Positions 53,583 to 62,127 of a stretch of DNA of 64,000 nt are shown piece after piece. The notes beneath the pieces were generated by a model. The model had not been told where the DNA came from. It searched no databases and was given only the letters and a program-made list of their open reading frames with translations. Location: contig JACRDF010000003.1 of assembly GCA_016212925.1 (NCBI GenBank), positions 124,001 to 188,000 of the forward strand, in the 5' to 3' direction. The translations under genes were made by a program, and so were the position numbers. Numbering within the stretch: the first letter of the stretch is position 1; each line of letters starts with the position of its first letter. This stretch comes from Desulfomonile tiedjei. Its GTDB lineage: Bacteria; Desulfobacterota; Desulfomonilia; Desulfomonilales; Desulfomonilaceae.

Positions 53583-55733
53583 ATGAAGCACGAGAAGCTG
53601 AGTGAAGATTATCCCGCGCCTGCCAGCTCACTCACCATTGATCGCCGCCAATTTCTCAAGGTTTTGGGCGGAGGGATCATCGTCTGTTTTACGCCGATCC
53701 TTCCGTTGCAAGCTCCGGAAGCGCTGTCCGCGGTAACACGCGGCTTGCCGGAGGACTTCAACGCGTTCTTGAGAATTAATGAAGATGGCAAAGTGTCCTG
53801 CTTCACCGGAAAAATCGAGATGGGACAGGGAATAATTACTTCCTTGGCCCAAATGCTCGCCGATGAGCTTGACGTGCCTTTGAACTCGGTGGACATGGTT
53901 ATGGGTGACACGGACCGCTGCCCCTGGGACGCGGGGACCTATGGCTCGATGAGTACAAAGTATTTTGGTCCCCCTTTGCGAGCCGCGGCCGCGGAAGCCC
54001 GCGCGATCTTGATCCAGTTGGCTGCGGAGAGTCTCGGCGTTCCGCCGGATCGGCTGGAAACCAAGACAGGCGCCGTGTTGGACAAGCTAGCGCCCGCCAG
54101 GAAATTATCTTATGGGGAGTTGACCAAAGGCAGGCGAATTGAGAGGCGCCTGGGTGAAAAGCCCCGGCTAAAGGCGCTGGTGGATTTCACCGTTTCCGGC
54201 AAACCGGCGATACGAACCGACGCTCTGGATAAGGTTACCGGCAAGGCGAAGTTTGCCGGTGACATTTCTCTACCGGGAATGCTTCACGCCAGAATATTAC
54301 GCGCCCCGGCCCATGGGGCCAAGTTGATGGCTGTGGATACCGCCGCGGCAACCAAAGTGGCGGGAGCCTTGATAGTTCAAGACGGGGACATGATTGCCGC
54401 GCTTCACGCTGCGCCTGACGAAGCGGAAAAGGCACTAAACCTGGTACAGGCGAAATTCGACCGACCGCACACGAACCTGAATGATTCGAACATCTTTGAA
54501 CATCTCTTATCTGTGGCGCCTTCCGGAACCATTGTGGCCGAAACAGGCGATCTAGCGCACGGGAAAGGGCTGGCCTCCACGGTAGTTGAAGCTACCTATC
54601 GACAGGGCTACGTTGCTCACGCCCCGATCGAAACCCACACGGCTGTCGCCAGTATAGAGGGCGACAAAGTGACAGTCTGGGCGTCCACTCAACGGCCTTT
54701 CGCCGCACAGGAGGATGTAGCCCAGGCGATTGGTTTTCCTCTGCAAAATGTTCGTGTCATCACGCCATTAGTTGGCGGCGCTTTTGGCGGGAAGGAACGC
54801 AACAGGCACGCGGTGGAAGCCGCCCGGTTGGCCAAATTAACAGGCAAGCCGGTGCAAGTGGTCCGGAGCCGGGCCGAGGAGTTTTTCTACGACAGCTTTC
54901 AGCCAGCGGCCATTGTCAAGGTGGCCTCAGGCCTGGACGCATCCAACCGAATCGTTTTCTGGGATTACCACGTTTACTTTGCCGGTGGCGACAAGGCCCC
55001 GACGTTCTATGAGGTCCCACACAAACGAACCGCTGCTTACGGGGGTTGGCGTGAGACCCGGAGTTCACACCCGTTTGACACCGGGCCGTGGAGAGGACCA
55101 AACGGCAATACCAACACATTTGCCCGCGAGTCTCACATGGACGCGCTTGCGGCATCAGCGGGTGTGGACCCGCTTGCATTTCGGTTGACTCATTTGAATG
55201 ACAAACGCATGCTTCGAGTATTGGAAACCGCGGCAGGAGCCTTCGGGTGGTCTCCTGCCGTGCCGCCGAGCGGCAAGGGCCAGGGCTTGGCTTGCGTAAT
55301 TTACAAGGGAACATATGTAGCCGCAATGGCGCAAGTAGAGGTGGACAAAGGCAGCGGCCGTTGCGGGGTCAAGCGGGTTGTGCTTGCGCAGGACATGGGA
55401 CAGGTCGTCAATCCTGAAGGGGCGAAGATGCAGATGGAAGGGTGTGCCATGATGGGGCTGGGTTACGCCTTGAGCGAGACAGTCCGTTTCCGAGATGGTG
55501 AAATTCTGGACCTTAGTTTTGACACGTATCACATACCCAGATTCTCATGGTTGCCTGAAATCGAGGCCATCCTGGTTGACAATCCGGATGTTCCACCGCA
55601 AGAGGGCGGCGAGCCTGCTATTACCTGCATGGGCGCTGTCGTTGCCAACGCAATCTTCGACGCGATCGGAGTGCGTTTTCACGAGCTTCCGATAACGGAG
55701 AAGCGCATTCAAGAAGCTCTGAAAGGGAGTTAG
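53583..55733 (+). CDS. Molybdopterin-binding subunit of an IorB-type aldehyde/heteroaromatic oxidoreductase
   Basis: The 716-residue catalytic subunit starts with a Tat-like signal (RRQFLKVLGGGII, residues about 21-33), so the mature enzyme likely faces the periplasm. Landmarks: GKIEMGQGIITSLAQM, TYGSMSTKYFGP, VDFTVSGKPAIRTDALDKVTGKAKFAGD, GGAFGGKERNRHAVEAA, GPWRGPNGNTNTFARESHMD and, near the C-terminus, the glutamate of EGGEPAITCMG. No cytochrome partner is adjacent. It pairs with the IorA-type gene, five bases upstream. Substrate could be an aldehyde or an N-heterocycle; not decidable. Confidence 0.9.
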   Translation: MKHEKLSEDYPAPASSLTIDRRQFLKVLGGGIIVCFTPILPLQAPEALSAVTRGLPEDFNAFLRINEDGKVSCFTGKIEMGQGIITSLAQMLADELDVPLNSVDMVMGDTDRCPWDAGTYGSMSTKYFGPPLRAAAAEARAILIQLAAESLGVPPDRLETKTGAVLDKLAPARKLSYGELTKGRRIERRLGEKPRLKALVDFTVSGKPAIRTDALDKVTGKAKFAGDISLPGMLHARILRAPAHGAKLMAVDTAAATKVAGALIVQDGDMIAALHAAPDEAEKALNLVQAKFDRPHTNLNDSNIFEHLLSVAPSGTIVAETGDLAHGKGLASTVVEATYRQGYVAHAPIETHTAVASIEGDKVTVWASTQRPFAAQEDVAQAIGFPLQNVRVITPLVGGAFGGKERNRHAVEAARLAKLTGKPVQVVRSRAEEFFYDSFQPAAIVKVASGLDASNRIVFWDYHVYFAGGDKAPTFYEVPHKRTAAYGGWRETRSSHPFDTGPWRGPNGNTNTFARESHMDALAASAGVDPLAFRLTHLNDKRMLRVLETAAGAFGWSPAVPPSGKGQGLACVIYKGTYVAAMAQVEVDKGSGRCGVKRVVLAQDMGQVVNPEGAKMQMEGCAMMGLGYALSETVRFRDGEILDLSFDTYHIPRFSWLPEIEAILVDNPDVPPQEGGEPAITCMGAVVANAIFDAIGVRFHELPITEKRIQEALKGS

Positions 55734-55827
55734 GGAACCGACGCGTCGGAATCAATTATAGCAAGTTTCAAGAATAATGTCCGATTGCGCAAAGCGGTTC
55801 CGGGAAAGTAGTAGGTGCCGGCCTCTG

Positions 55828-55959
55828 GAAACTGTCTCAAAACCCTGAAATGGACGGATTTCCGGGTAGGGGCGCTTCGAGAAGCGCCCTGATTTCTGGC
55901 GGTTCACGGACCGCGCCGTACCGACCGTGTGGTGAAATGATCAGGTTTGAGACAGTTTC
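55828..55959. mobile_element. MITE-like element, copy 1
   Basis: Terminal inverted repeats GAAACTGTCTCAAA and TTTGAGACAGTTTC bound 132 bases with no open frame. The middle holds short hairpins (GGCGCTTC...GAAGCGCC). A second copy with about 85-90% similar sequence by eye lies at 59290-59420. I could not identify target-site duplications. Confidence 0.7.
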
Positions 55960-56072
55960 TCCGTGCCGGCACATTTTGCCAATATAAATCAATTATACCT
56001 GTTCTCGAAATTAATCACGAATTTGCTAGCGGATGCCTCTGCCGGCTTCATCTTGACTCACCCCGTAATTTG

Positions 56073-56149
56073 CGGCGGCCAATAGGCCGCCCTACATTGG
56101 TAGTCCCAGGCTTGGTGTCATCTCCCGTAGGGCGGCCTATTGGCCGCCG
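56073..56149. repeat. Long inverted repeat, GTAGGGCGG family
   Basis: Two perfectly complementary 23-base arms (56073-56095 and 56127-56149) read CGGCGGCCAATAGGCCGCCC... and end/start in CTAC/GTAG, with a 31-base loop. The arrangement recurs at 61999-62060 with a different stem interior but the same CCCTAC/GTAGGG inner ends. Confidence 0.8.
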
Positions 56150-56208
56150 TTGACCTAGGCGCCGCTGTGGCTTCATTCCGCGAAAACTTTTGAGAATCAC
56201 TATAGTTT

Positions 56209-56622
56209 GGACCAGCAGGGACGCTGGTCCCTACTGGTTTTTTAGGAGCTCAGGTTGTACATACGGTCAAAAATTGTGGCAAGTGGTATACCATTCCTGC
56301 TGGCACGCATGGCGCGCAAAGCCAGGCCTGCGATCCGGCGGAACCGAGCGTGCCCGCCCAACGAGGGACGATCTCATTCGGGGAGAGCTTTGGGGAATGC
56401 CTGGAGTAGCCCATTCTGTCCAGCGATGCCTTCCGTGTTGGGTGCCACGGACCTGGACCTATCCAGGTCCGTGCTTCCTGCCGGTTTGTCGCCACAATAA
56501 CCGAGAAGATTCCCATCTTTACCGTACCATCGGCTCGCTTTTCGATTTGGTGTTCGATGCGGGGGACAACCTTGCCGTTTTCCAAAAACGCCGGCACGGA
56601 CCTGACGGAGCCCAGGTCCGTG
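56209..56622. repeat. Cluster of hairpins in a gene-free stretch
   Basis: GGACCAGC-N6-GCTGGTCC (56209-56230), CACGGACCTGG-N6-CCAGGTCCGTG (56446-56473) and CACGGACCTG-N8-CAGGTCCGTG (56595-56622) are stem-loops of two related kinds. No gene is supported between 55734 and 56691 apart from the MITE-like element and these repeats. Confidence 0.6.
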
Positions 56623-56691
56623 GCGCCCGGGAGTCAATCCCTGGTAACTTGCGAGAACCGCCATAGCATGCAAATAGTTAGCACCGCGGCC

Positions 56692-57543
56692 CTAAAGTTT
56701 TTGCGCTCCCCAACCTTTCCCGACGATAAAGTCCACGAATGCTTTGACTTCGGGTTTGGCCTTTGTGTCGAGATAAAGGAAAAACGGCCGCTTGAGCGGG
56801 TAGCTACCGTCAGCAATGGCATCTCGAGACGGAAAAATCGCCGGTGAACCCGGGGTCTCTTTAAGTTTGAGGATCTTGAACTGGACCTGCTGTGATGCAG
56901 GGGACTCAAAAGCGTCTCGTATCCTCGTGAAGCCCACAGATCCTTTGGTCTCAGCAACTTTTCTTATCAAGGTTTCGAAACCGGAAACGATCTCCGCCTT
57001 TTTGGTGATAGGCGCCTTGCCCAAAAAGTCGTTTTCCAAAAAGTGAATTGTACCTTGATGGATTTCTCCCACGCTGAACACGGTAATCGGGGTGGCAGAG
57101 CCGTTGACCTGATCCCATCGGTTGAACTCTCCTTTTAGAATCTTCTGAACCTGCTCGATGGTAAGTTCGTTGATGGGGTTTTCCTGATCTACGATGATAG
57201 TCAGCCCGCCGTATCCGATGAGTCGCTCAACAAGCTCGATCCCGTGGTCGTTGGCTTCTCGTCTTTCCAGGTCCGTCGCCTTTCTGGCCGCCATGGCCAC
57301 TTCGCCGGATTTGTCTATCAGCGCGGGCAAACCTATGGTTTTAGCCCCGCCGAGCACGACCACATTGACCTCCGGATGATCCTTCATATAAAGCTTGGCC
57401 AGTTGGTCCACTCTTCCTGCCACGCTATCGGAACCCCTGACTCGTATCAACGTTTTGTTATCCTGTGCCCATGAGTCAAGCGTGGAAGAGAGCGCCAGAC
57501 CCAAGGCAAGCAACCCCAATCCTACAATCAGGCATCGTCTCAT
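56692..57543 (-). CDS. PstS-like phosphate-type substrate-binding protein, paralogue 1
   Basis: A signal peptide (about residues 1-27, ending DSWAQ) is followed by the PBP_like_2 fold seen in phosphate-binding PstS: IRVRGSDSVAGRVDQLAKLY, then VNVVVLGGAKTIGLPALID, the loop INELTIEQVQKILKGEF and ATPITVFSVGE..., and GSVGFTRIRDAF. The ATG at 57543, with GGAGGAA eight bases upstream, gives 283 residues. A closely similar gene lies directly upstream at 57630, so this is a tandem duplication. No PstCAB genes are adjacent; a sensory or binding-only role is possible. Confidence 0.85.
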   Translation of the reverse strand: MRRCLIVGLGLLALGLALSSTLDSWAQDNKTLIRVRGSDSVAGRVDQLAKLYMKDHPEVNVVVLGGAKTIGLPALIDKSGEVAMAARKATDLERREANDHGIELVERLIGYGGLTIIVDQENPINELTIEQVQKILKGEFNRWDQVNGSATPITVFSVGEIHQGTIHFLENDFLGKAPITKKAEIVSGFETLIRKVAETKGSVGFTRIRDAFESPASQQVQFKILKLKETPGSPAIFPSRDAIADGSYPLKRPFFLYLDTKAKPEVKAFVDFIVGKGWGAQKL

Positions 57544-57629
57544 CTGAATGTTCCTCCTGTTTCGCGCCCCGTGCGCCAACACCGCCGCATTTTGCGCCGC
57601 CGACCGTACGTATTAGTGGCGCAGTGGTT

Positions 57630-58487
57630 CTAAAGTTTTTGCGAGCCCCAGCCTTTTCCGATGATGAAGTCCACGAACCCTTTGACTTCAGGTTTTGCAT
57701 TTGCATCGAGATATAGGAAAAACGGCCGCTTAAGGGGGTAGCTGCCGTTAGCTACGGCTTCTCTGGTGAGAAGGATCGCCGGTGCATCCACATTCTGCTT
57801 AAGTTTGATGATCTTGAACTGGACCTGCTGTGAAACGGGAGATTCAAGAGCGTCTCGAATCCTTGTGAATCCTATGGATCCCTTGGTTTCGGCAACTCTT
57901 CTCATGACCGTGTCGAAGGTGGATACCACCTCAGCCTTTTTTGTGATAGACGCCTTGCCCAGAAGGTCGTTTTCCAGAAAGTGGACGGTTCCTTGATGCA
58001 TTTCCCCCACGCTGAACACCGTAATCGGTTCAGGTAGCCCGCCGACTTGATCCCAACGATCGTAGTCTCCTTTCAGTATCTTCTGCACCTGCTCGATCGT
58101 AAGTTCGCCGACCGGGTTATCCTGATGCAGGACTATGGCAATTCCTCCATGTCCAATAAGCCGTTCAACAAGTTCAATCCCCTTGTCGCTGGCTTCTCGC
58201 CTTTCGGTGTCTGTCGCCTTTCTGGGGGCCATAGCCACCTCGCCGGACTTGTCCAGCAGCGAGGGCAGGCCTATGGTTTTAGCTCCGCCGAGCACGACCA
58301 CATTGACATCCGGATGGTCTTTCATATAAACCCTGGCCAATTGATCCACCCTTCCTGCCACGCTGTCGGCTCCCCTGACCCTGATCATCGCTTTGCCATC
58401 TTGAGCGAGTGAATCGAGAGCACAAATAAGCACCACGCCCAGAGCCGCCAGAATCAATTCCACAACCGGGAATCGCCTCATTTCCAA
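57630..58487 (-). CDS. PstS-like substrate-binding protein, paralogue 2
   Basis: This 285-residue product is plainly a sister of the one at 56692: IRVRGADSVAGRVDQLARVY, VNVVVLGGAKTIGLPSLLDK, ELTIEQVQKILKGDYDRWDQ, PITVFSVGEMHQGTVHFLEN and ending GKGWGSQKL. By eye identity is about three quarters, and differences are spread evenly, as expected after duplication with both copies selected. Both have their own signal peptide and ribosome site. The genes are on the same strand, 86 bases apart. Confidence 0.85.
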   Translation of the reverse strand: MEMRRFPVVELILAALGVVLICALDSLAQDGKAMIRVRGADSVAGRVDQLARVYMKDHPDVNVVVLGGAKTIGLPSLLDKSGEVAMAPRKATDTERREASDKGIELVERLIGHGGIAIVLHQDNPVGELTIEQVQKILKGDYDRWDQVGGLPEPITVFSVGEMHQGTVHFLENDLLGKASITKKAEVVSTFDTVMRRVAETKGSIGFTRIRDALESPVSQQVQFKIIKLKQNVDAPAILLTREAVANGSYPLKRPFFLYLDANAKPEVKGFVDFIIGKGWGSQKL

Positions 58488-59136
58488 GTTCCTCCTGTTT
58501 ATATTTCACAACGCCATGTTTCGGCAGTTGGTCCAGTCTTGCATCCTATGGCCTTCGAATTTCATGCAGCCGCTTCCGGATCTAAATGAGTTTCTGACTA
58601 TGCCGTCCACCGCCGAACCTATCGGTGGGCTTCAGGAGATGAACGGCTGCGGTAAAGCCCACCCGCTTTGCGTCGCCCCCAAATTAGGAATCGTTTATGC
58701 ACCGTGTGTGCCAAAAGAGAAAACGGATCCCACCAGACTCTTTCAATCCTGATTTGGAGCAGTTGATTGTGTAGGGAGACTTCCCTGACTGCGATTCAGA
58801 TCAGGGTCCATGTCAAGGGTCTTTACAGACTGTAAAGGCGCGGTTTGCTGCTCAAGAACCGCGCAAACAGGAATGTCTACCCTCCTGATGCAACAATCCT
58901 TGAGAAAATGATTTGACAGGGCCGCAGGGATTGGAGCCGAGGGTGGGAGAGAGAGCGGGGTGGCGTTCAGTTTCGATGTTCAAAAGTAATTTGCGATTGC
59001 CTACGGGAACCGGTAGGCCACCCGATTCGCTAAAATTAATTGGTTTCCCCCGCGAAGCGTGTCACCGCCGAAATTGCTCAGAATTCGGGAGCACTTTCAA
59101 ATCGTGGCACGACTGATGGTGGCATGGGGTTCACCA
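58488..59136. other. Intergenic, nothing recognised
   Basis: A gene-free stretch. A 78-codon frame at 58516-58752 has no ribosome site and Cys/Pro-rich noise-like composition, so I do not call it. Confidence 0.4.
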
Positions 59137-59181
59137 CCCTCACCCCAACCCTCTCCCCGCGGGAGAGGGACAGGGTGAGGG
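59137..59181. repeat. CCCTCACCC...GGGTGAGGG palindrome
   Basis: CCCTCACCCCAACCCTCTCC and GGGAGAGGGACAGGGTGAGG form an almost perfect stem around CGC. This type of intergenic palindrome is widespread in proteobacteria. Confidence 0.7.
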
Positions 59182-59289
59182 CCATTCGCGCTACGATTTC
59201 CGCTCAAATTTGAATTCTGAAACAGTTTCTGCTGGCTTGTCCAGCAGTGACACGATCAAACAGGCAATATTACCATGGGCCGGCAGAGA

Positions 59290-59420
59290 GAAAATGTCTC
59301 AAAACCCTGGAATGGACATATTTCCGGGTAGGGGCGCTTCGAGAAGCGCCCTGATTTAGGGCGGTTCACGAACCGCCCCTACCGCCCATGTGTCGAAATT
59401 GTCAGTTTTGAGACAGTTTC
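59290..59420. mobile_element. MITE-like element, copy 2
   Basis: GAAAATGTCTCAAAAC at the left and GTTTTGAGACAGTTTC at the right enclose 131 bases similar throughout to copy 1 (55828-55959). Internal hairpins GGGCGCTTC...GAAGCGCCC and GGGCGGTTC...GAACCGCCC are retained. The two copies frame the PstS-like tandem pair. Confidence 0.7.
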
Positions 59421-59620
59421 GAGACCCCGGCCCCTACCATGATATGGTAGCGTTCCCGCGGGACGCCCGCCATGCTTACTCGCATGAAAGAGCATTGGTG
59501 CCTGATTATTCGGCGGGCAAACAAAGAAATGCATGTTCTTCCCCTGACAGTGTTATTAGGTCCATGAGCGGCCCCGTAACACTTCCCCCAATTGCTCACT
59601 TTCATTTGTACCATCCCGGA

Positions 59621-60568
59621 TCACTTTGCACCATGAGCCTTCAAGCACTGAACAATCTCATCAGAAGCACCGCTCAGAGCCGTTTCGCCACCCTCGTCCT
59701 TGATATTCAGGTCGGCCCCGTTATCGATGAGGAATTTCACCACTTCGAGATTTTCCAACAATGCAGCGATCATGAGTGCCGTTTCGCCGTGTTCGCCCTT
59801 GGCATTCACGTCGGCCCCGTTGGTGACGAGGAATTTCACGACTTCGAAGCTTTTCGCCTTGGCACCCGCATCCTCTTGGGTTTCGTGCTCGCCACGTCTG
59901 CCATGACACAGATTGAGTTGAGCTGTCCAATGCGCAGCGAGCAAAAGGGCCGTTTCGCCGCTTTTGGTCCTGGCATTCACGTCGAGACCCTTATCGACGA
60001 AGAGTTTTGCCACTTCTAGATTTCCAGAGTTGACAGCGTCCATGAGAACCGTTCGCCCTTTTTCGTCCTTGGCGTTCAAGTCGGCTCCCTTGTCAATGAG
60101 GAATTGCACGACTTCGGGATATCTCCACCAGATAGCGTCCATGAGGGCAGTTCGTCCTTTTTCGTCCTTGGCGTTAATGTCGCAGCCTTTATCAATGAGG
60201 AGTTTTATGATTTGGAGATTTTCCCAAGCGGGGTTTCCCCATTCGGCAGTTGCCATAAGGACTGTCTTGCCATAGTTGTTCTTGGCATTCACATCAGCTC
60301 CGTTATCGATGAGGAATTTCACGACTTCGAGGTTTTTCCCCCAAGCAGCGGCCATAAGGGCCGTTTTGCCGTTTGTGTGCTTGGCATTCACGTCCCCACC
60401 CTTTGCCAGCAAGGCCTTGACTTGCTCCAGAGAACCGTTCCAGGCTACCCGCAGGAGTTCTTTATTCACTGAGGGATCGGCCGCGATTCCGGATACAGGC
60501 AACAGAATGCAAGCCAAGATTGCGGCTGCCGTGAGCATCCTGGTCATCCGATTACGATTTGCTCTCAT
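59621..60568 (-). CDS. Exported ankyrin-repeat protein
   Basis: A signal peptide (residues about 1-29, ending SGIAA) is followed by about eight ankyrin repeats of the VNAKDEKGRTALMDA...VVKFLIDNGAD form across residues 35-310. One repeat carries an insertion (about 205-230, including HGRRGEHETQEDAGA). Ankyrin domains mediate protein contacts; an exported one might act in the periplasm or on the surface. No partner gene is obvious. Nucleotide-level repetition made this region slippery to read, and repeat number could vary in related strains. Confidence 0.9.
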   Translation of the reverse strand: MRANRNRMTRMLTAAAILACILLPVSGIAADPSVNKELLRVAWNGSLEQVKALLAKGGDVNAKHTNGKTALMAAAWGKNLEVVKFLIDNGADVNAKNNYGKTVLMATAEWGNPAWENLQIIKLLIDKGCDINAKDEKGRTALMDAIWWRYPEVVQFLIDKGADLNAKDEKGRTVLMDAVNSGNLEVAKLFVDKGLDVNARTKSGETALLLAAHWTAQLNLCHGRRGEHETQEDAGAKAKSFEVVKFLVTNGADVNAKGEHGETALMIAALLENLEVVKFLIDNGADLNIKDEGGETALSGASDEIVQCLKAHGAK

Positions 60569-60822
60569 TGGTAATCCTCCTCGTCACAGGAATGCCGACG
60601 TGTCAGATCGCGTAGGGTGCTGGTGACCACGCCTGGGGCGTGGGAACCGCACCGGTCGCTGTTTGAGTCGCACAAGTTCTCACAGGGAATAATACCTCTA
60701 ATCCCTCGAATGATGCGGTTCGCTTCACTCACCGCATCCTACGAAACCTGTGAGCGCGCCGCTGGAAGAGCCAGACCTTACCGGCCCCTCAATCATGCGT
60801 GGCAGATGGGCAAATGCTGCGG

Positions 60823-61896
60823 TCAAATCGAGCTATCGCCGGTCATTTTTCGAATCTCATCGAGGAATGCGGGGAGTAGATCTTGCTCGTCATATGTTCC
60901 GATGCTCTTTCCCTCCTTGAAGATTATCCCGCGACCTTTGCCCCCCGCGATGCCTATGTCCGCCTCACGGGCCTCGCCAGGGCCGTTGACCACGCAGCCC
61001 ATCACCGCGACTTTCAACGGGGTCCGGATTCGATCCAAAGCCTTTTCCACTTTGCGGGCCAGCCCGATGAGGTCAATCTCGGTCCTGGAACACGTGGGAC
61101 AGGACACAAGGTCAACACCTCGGTGCCGGAGCCCCAGCGATCTCAGGATAGCGAATGCCGCTCGGATTTCCTCTTCAGGCCGCGCGGTCAAAGACACACG
61201 AATGGTGTCGCCGATGCCTTCAGCCAATAAGAGACCGATTCCAAGAGCCGATTTCACCGCACCGGGCAGAAGAGTTCCCGCTTCCGTGATGCCCACGTGA
61301 AGGGGGTAATCAACGCGGTGTGCCAGAGTCCTGTAAGCCTCGACAGTTCGCATTACATCAGAGGCCTTGAGCGATATTTTTATCTGATGAAAGCTTTCTT
61401 TTTCCAGAAGGGCCACGTGGCCCAAAGCACTCTCGACCATGGCTGCCGGCGTTGCACCCGAATATTTCTGCAACAGCCTCTTTTCGAGTGAACCTGAATT
61501 TACGCCGATGCGAATGGGAACACCTCTCTCCGAGGCAGCCTTTGTCACTTCGCGAACCTTTTCAGAGGATCCGATGTTCCCCGGATTGAGCCTCAGGCCG
61601 TCAACCCCTTGCTTGATGGCTTCCAGTGCCAGCCGATGATCGAAGTGTATGTCAGCGACCAGAGGCAGCTTTATCCTTTTCTTGATGGAACCGAGAGCGA
61701 GAGCTGCCTGTTGGTCTGGAACCCCGACGCGAATGATTTCACATCCCACTCTTTCCAGCCGCCGGATCTGGCGAACAGTCGCGGCCACATCCCTCGTGTC
61801 CGTGCTGGTCATTGATTGAACGGAGACAGGGGCGCCGTCGCCTATCGGCACGTCACCGATATGTATTCTGCGTGTCTTTTGGCGCGGGATGTTCAT
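60823..61896 (-). CDS. ispG: 4-hydroxy-3-methylbut-2-enyl diphosphate synthase
   Basis: IspG reduces methylerythritol cyclodiphosphate to HMBPP in the MEP isoprenoid pathway, using a 4Fe-4S cluster. Landmarks: IGDVPIGDGAPVSVQSMTST, VGCEIIRVGVPD, ADIHFDHRLALEA, RLNPGNIG, RIGVNSGSLE, LVSCPTCSRTE and MGCVVNGPGEAREADIG, with the cluster cysteines at SCPTC and GCVVNGPGE. At 357 residues it is the short bacterial form without the extra domain. It feeds the polyprenyl chains used by the UbiA-like enzyme in this window, though the two loci are far apart. Confidence 0.94.
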   Translation of the reverse strand: MNIPRQKTRRIHIGDVPIGDGAPVSVQSMTSTDTRDVAATVRQIRRLERVGCEIIRVGVPDQQAALALGSIKKRIKLPLVADIHFDHRLALEAIKQGVDGLRLNPGNIGSSEKVREVTKAASERGVPIRIGVNSGSLEKRLLQKYSGATPAAMVESALGHVALLEKESFHQIKISLKASDVMRTVEAYRTLAHRVDYPLHVGITEAGTLLPGAVKSALGIGLLLAEGIGDTIRVSLTARPEEEIRAAFAILRSLGLRHRGVDLVSCPTCSRTEIDLIGLARKVEKALDRIRTPLKVAVMGCVVNGPGEAREADIGIAGGKGRGIIFKEGKSIGTYDEQDLLPAFLDEIRKMTGDSSI

Positions 61897-61998
61897 GGGA
61901 TTGTTGAAGCCGTTGCCAAGACATTTGGCCCAAGCATGGCCGGCTTACCGGCAAAGGATTTCGATGTTCGACTGCCTTGTTGTTGGTCGTCACAATGC

Positions 61999-62060
61999 GG
62001 CGGGCACGGCCCGCCCTACGATTGGCCGCAATCGTTCTCGTAGGGCGGGCCGTGCCCGCC
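61999..62060. repeat. Long inverted repeat, GTAGGGCGG family
   Basis: Perfect 23-base arms at 61999-62021 and 62038-62060, beginning GGCGGGCACGGCCCGCCCTA, with a 16-base loop. It lies between ispG and rfbB and is the second member of the family found at 56073-56149. Confidence 0.8.
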
Positions 62061-62127
62061 AAGAGCGATGATTGTTCGTGGCACTGACGATCGAATTGCT
62101 GGTTTTTCGAGTGTCCGCGAACAGTCC

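Noticed and set aside
56190-56666. Open frames between the MITE-like element and the PstS-like gene
   Set aside because: Sequence is made of short hairpin repeats and has noise-like composition.
58516-58752. 78-codon open frame after the PstS-like pair
   Set aside because: No ribosome site, no hydrophobic or domain pattern, and it starts next to the promoter region of the neighbour.
59390-60019. Plus-strand frame of about 209 codons opposite the ankyrin gene
   Set aside because: The repeat structure of the ankyrin gene creates a periodic complement; there is no independent support.
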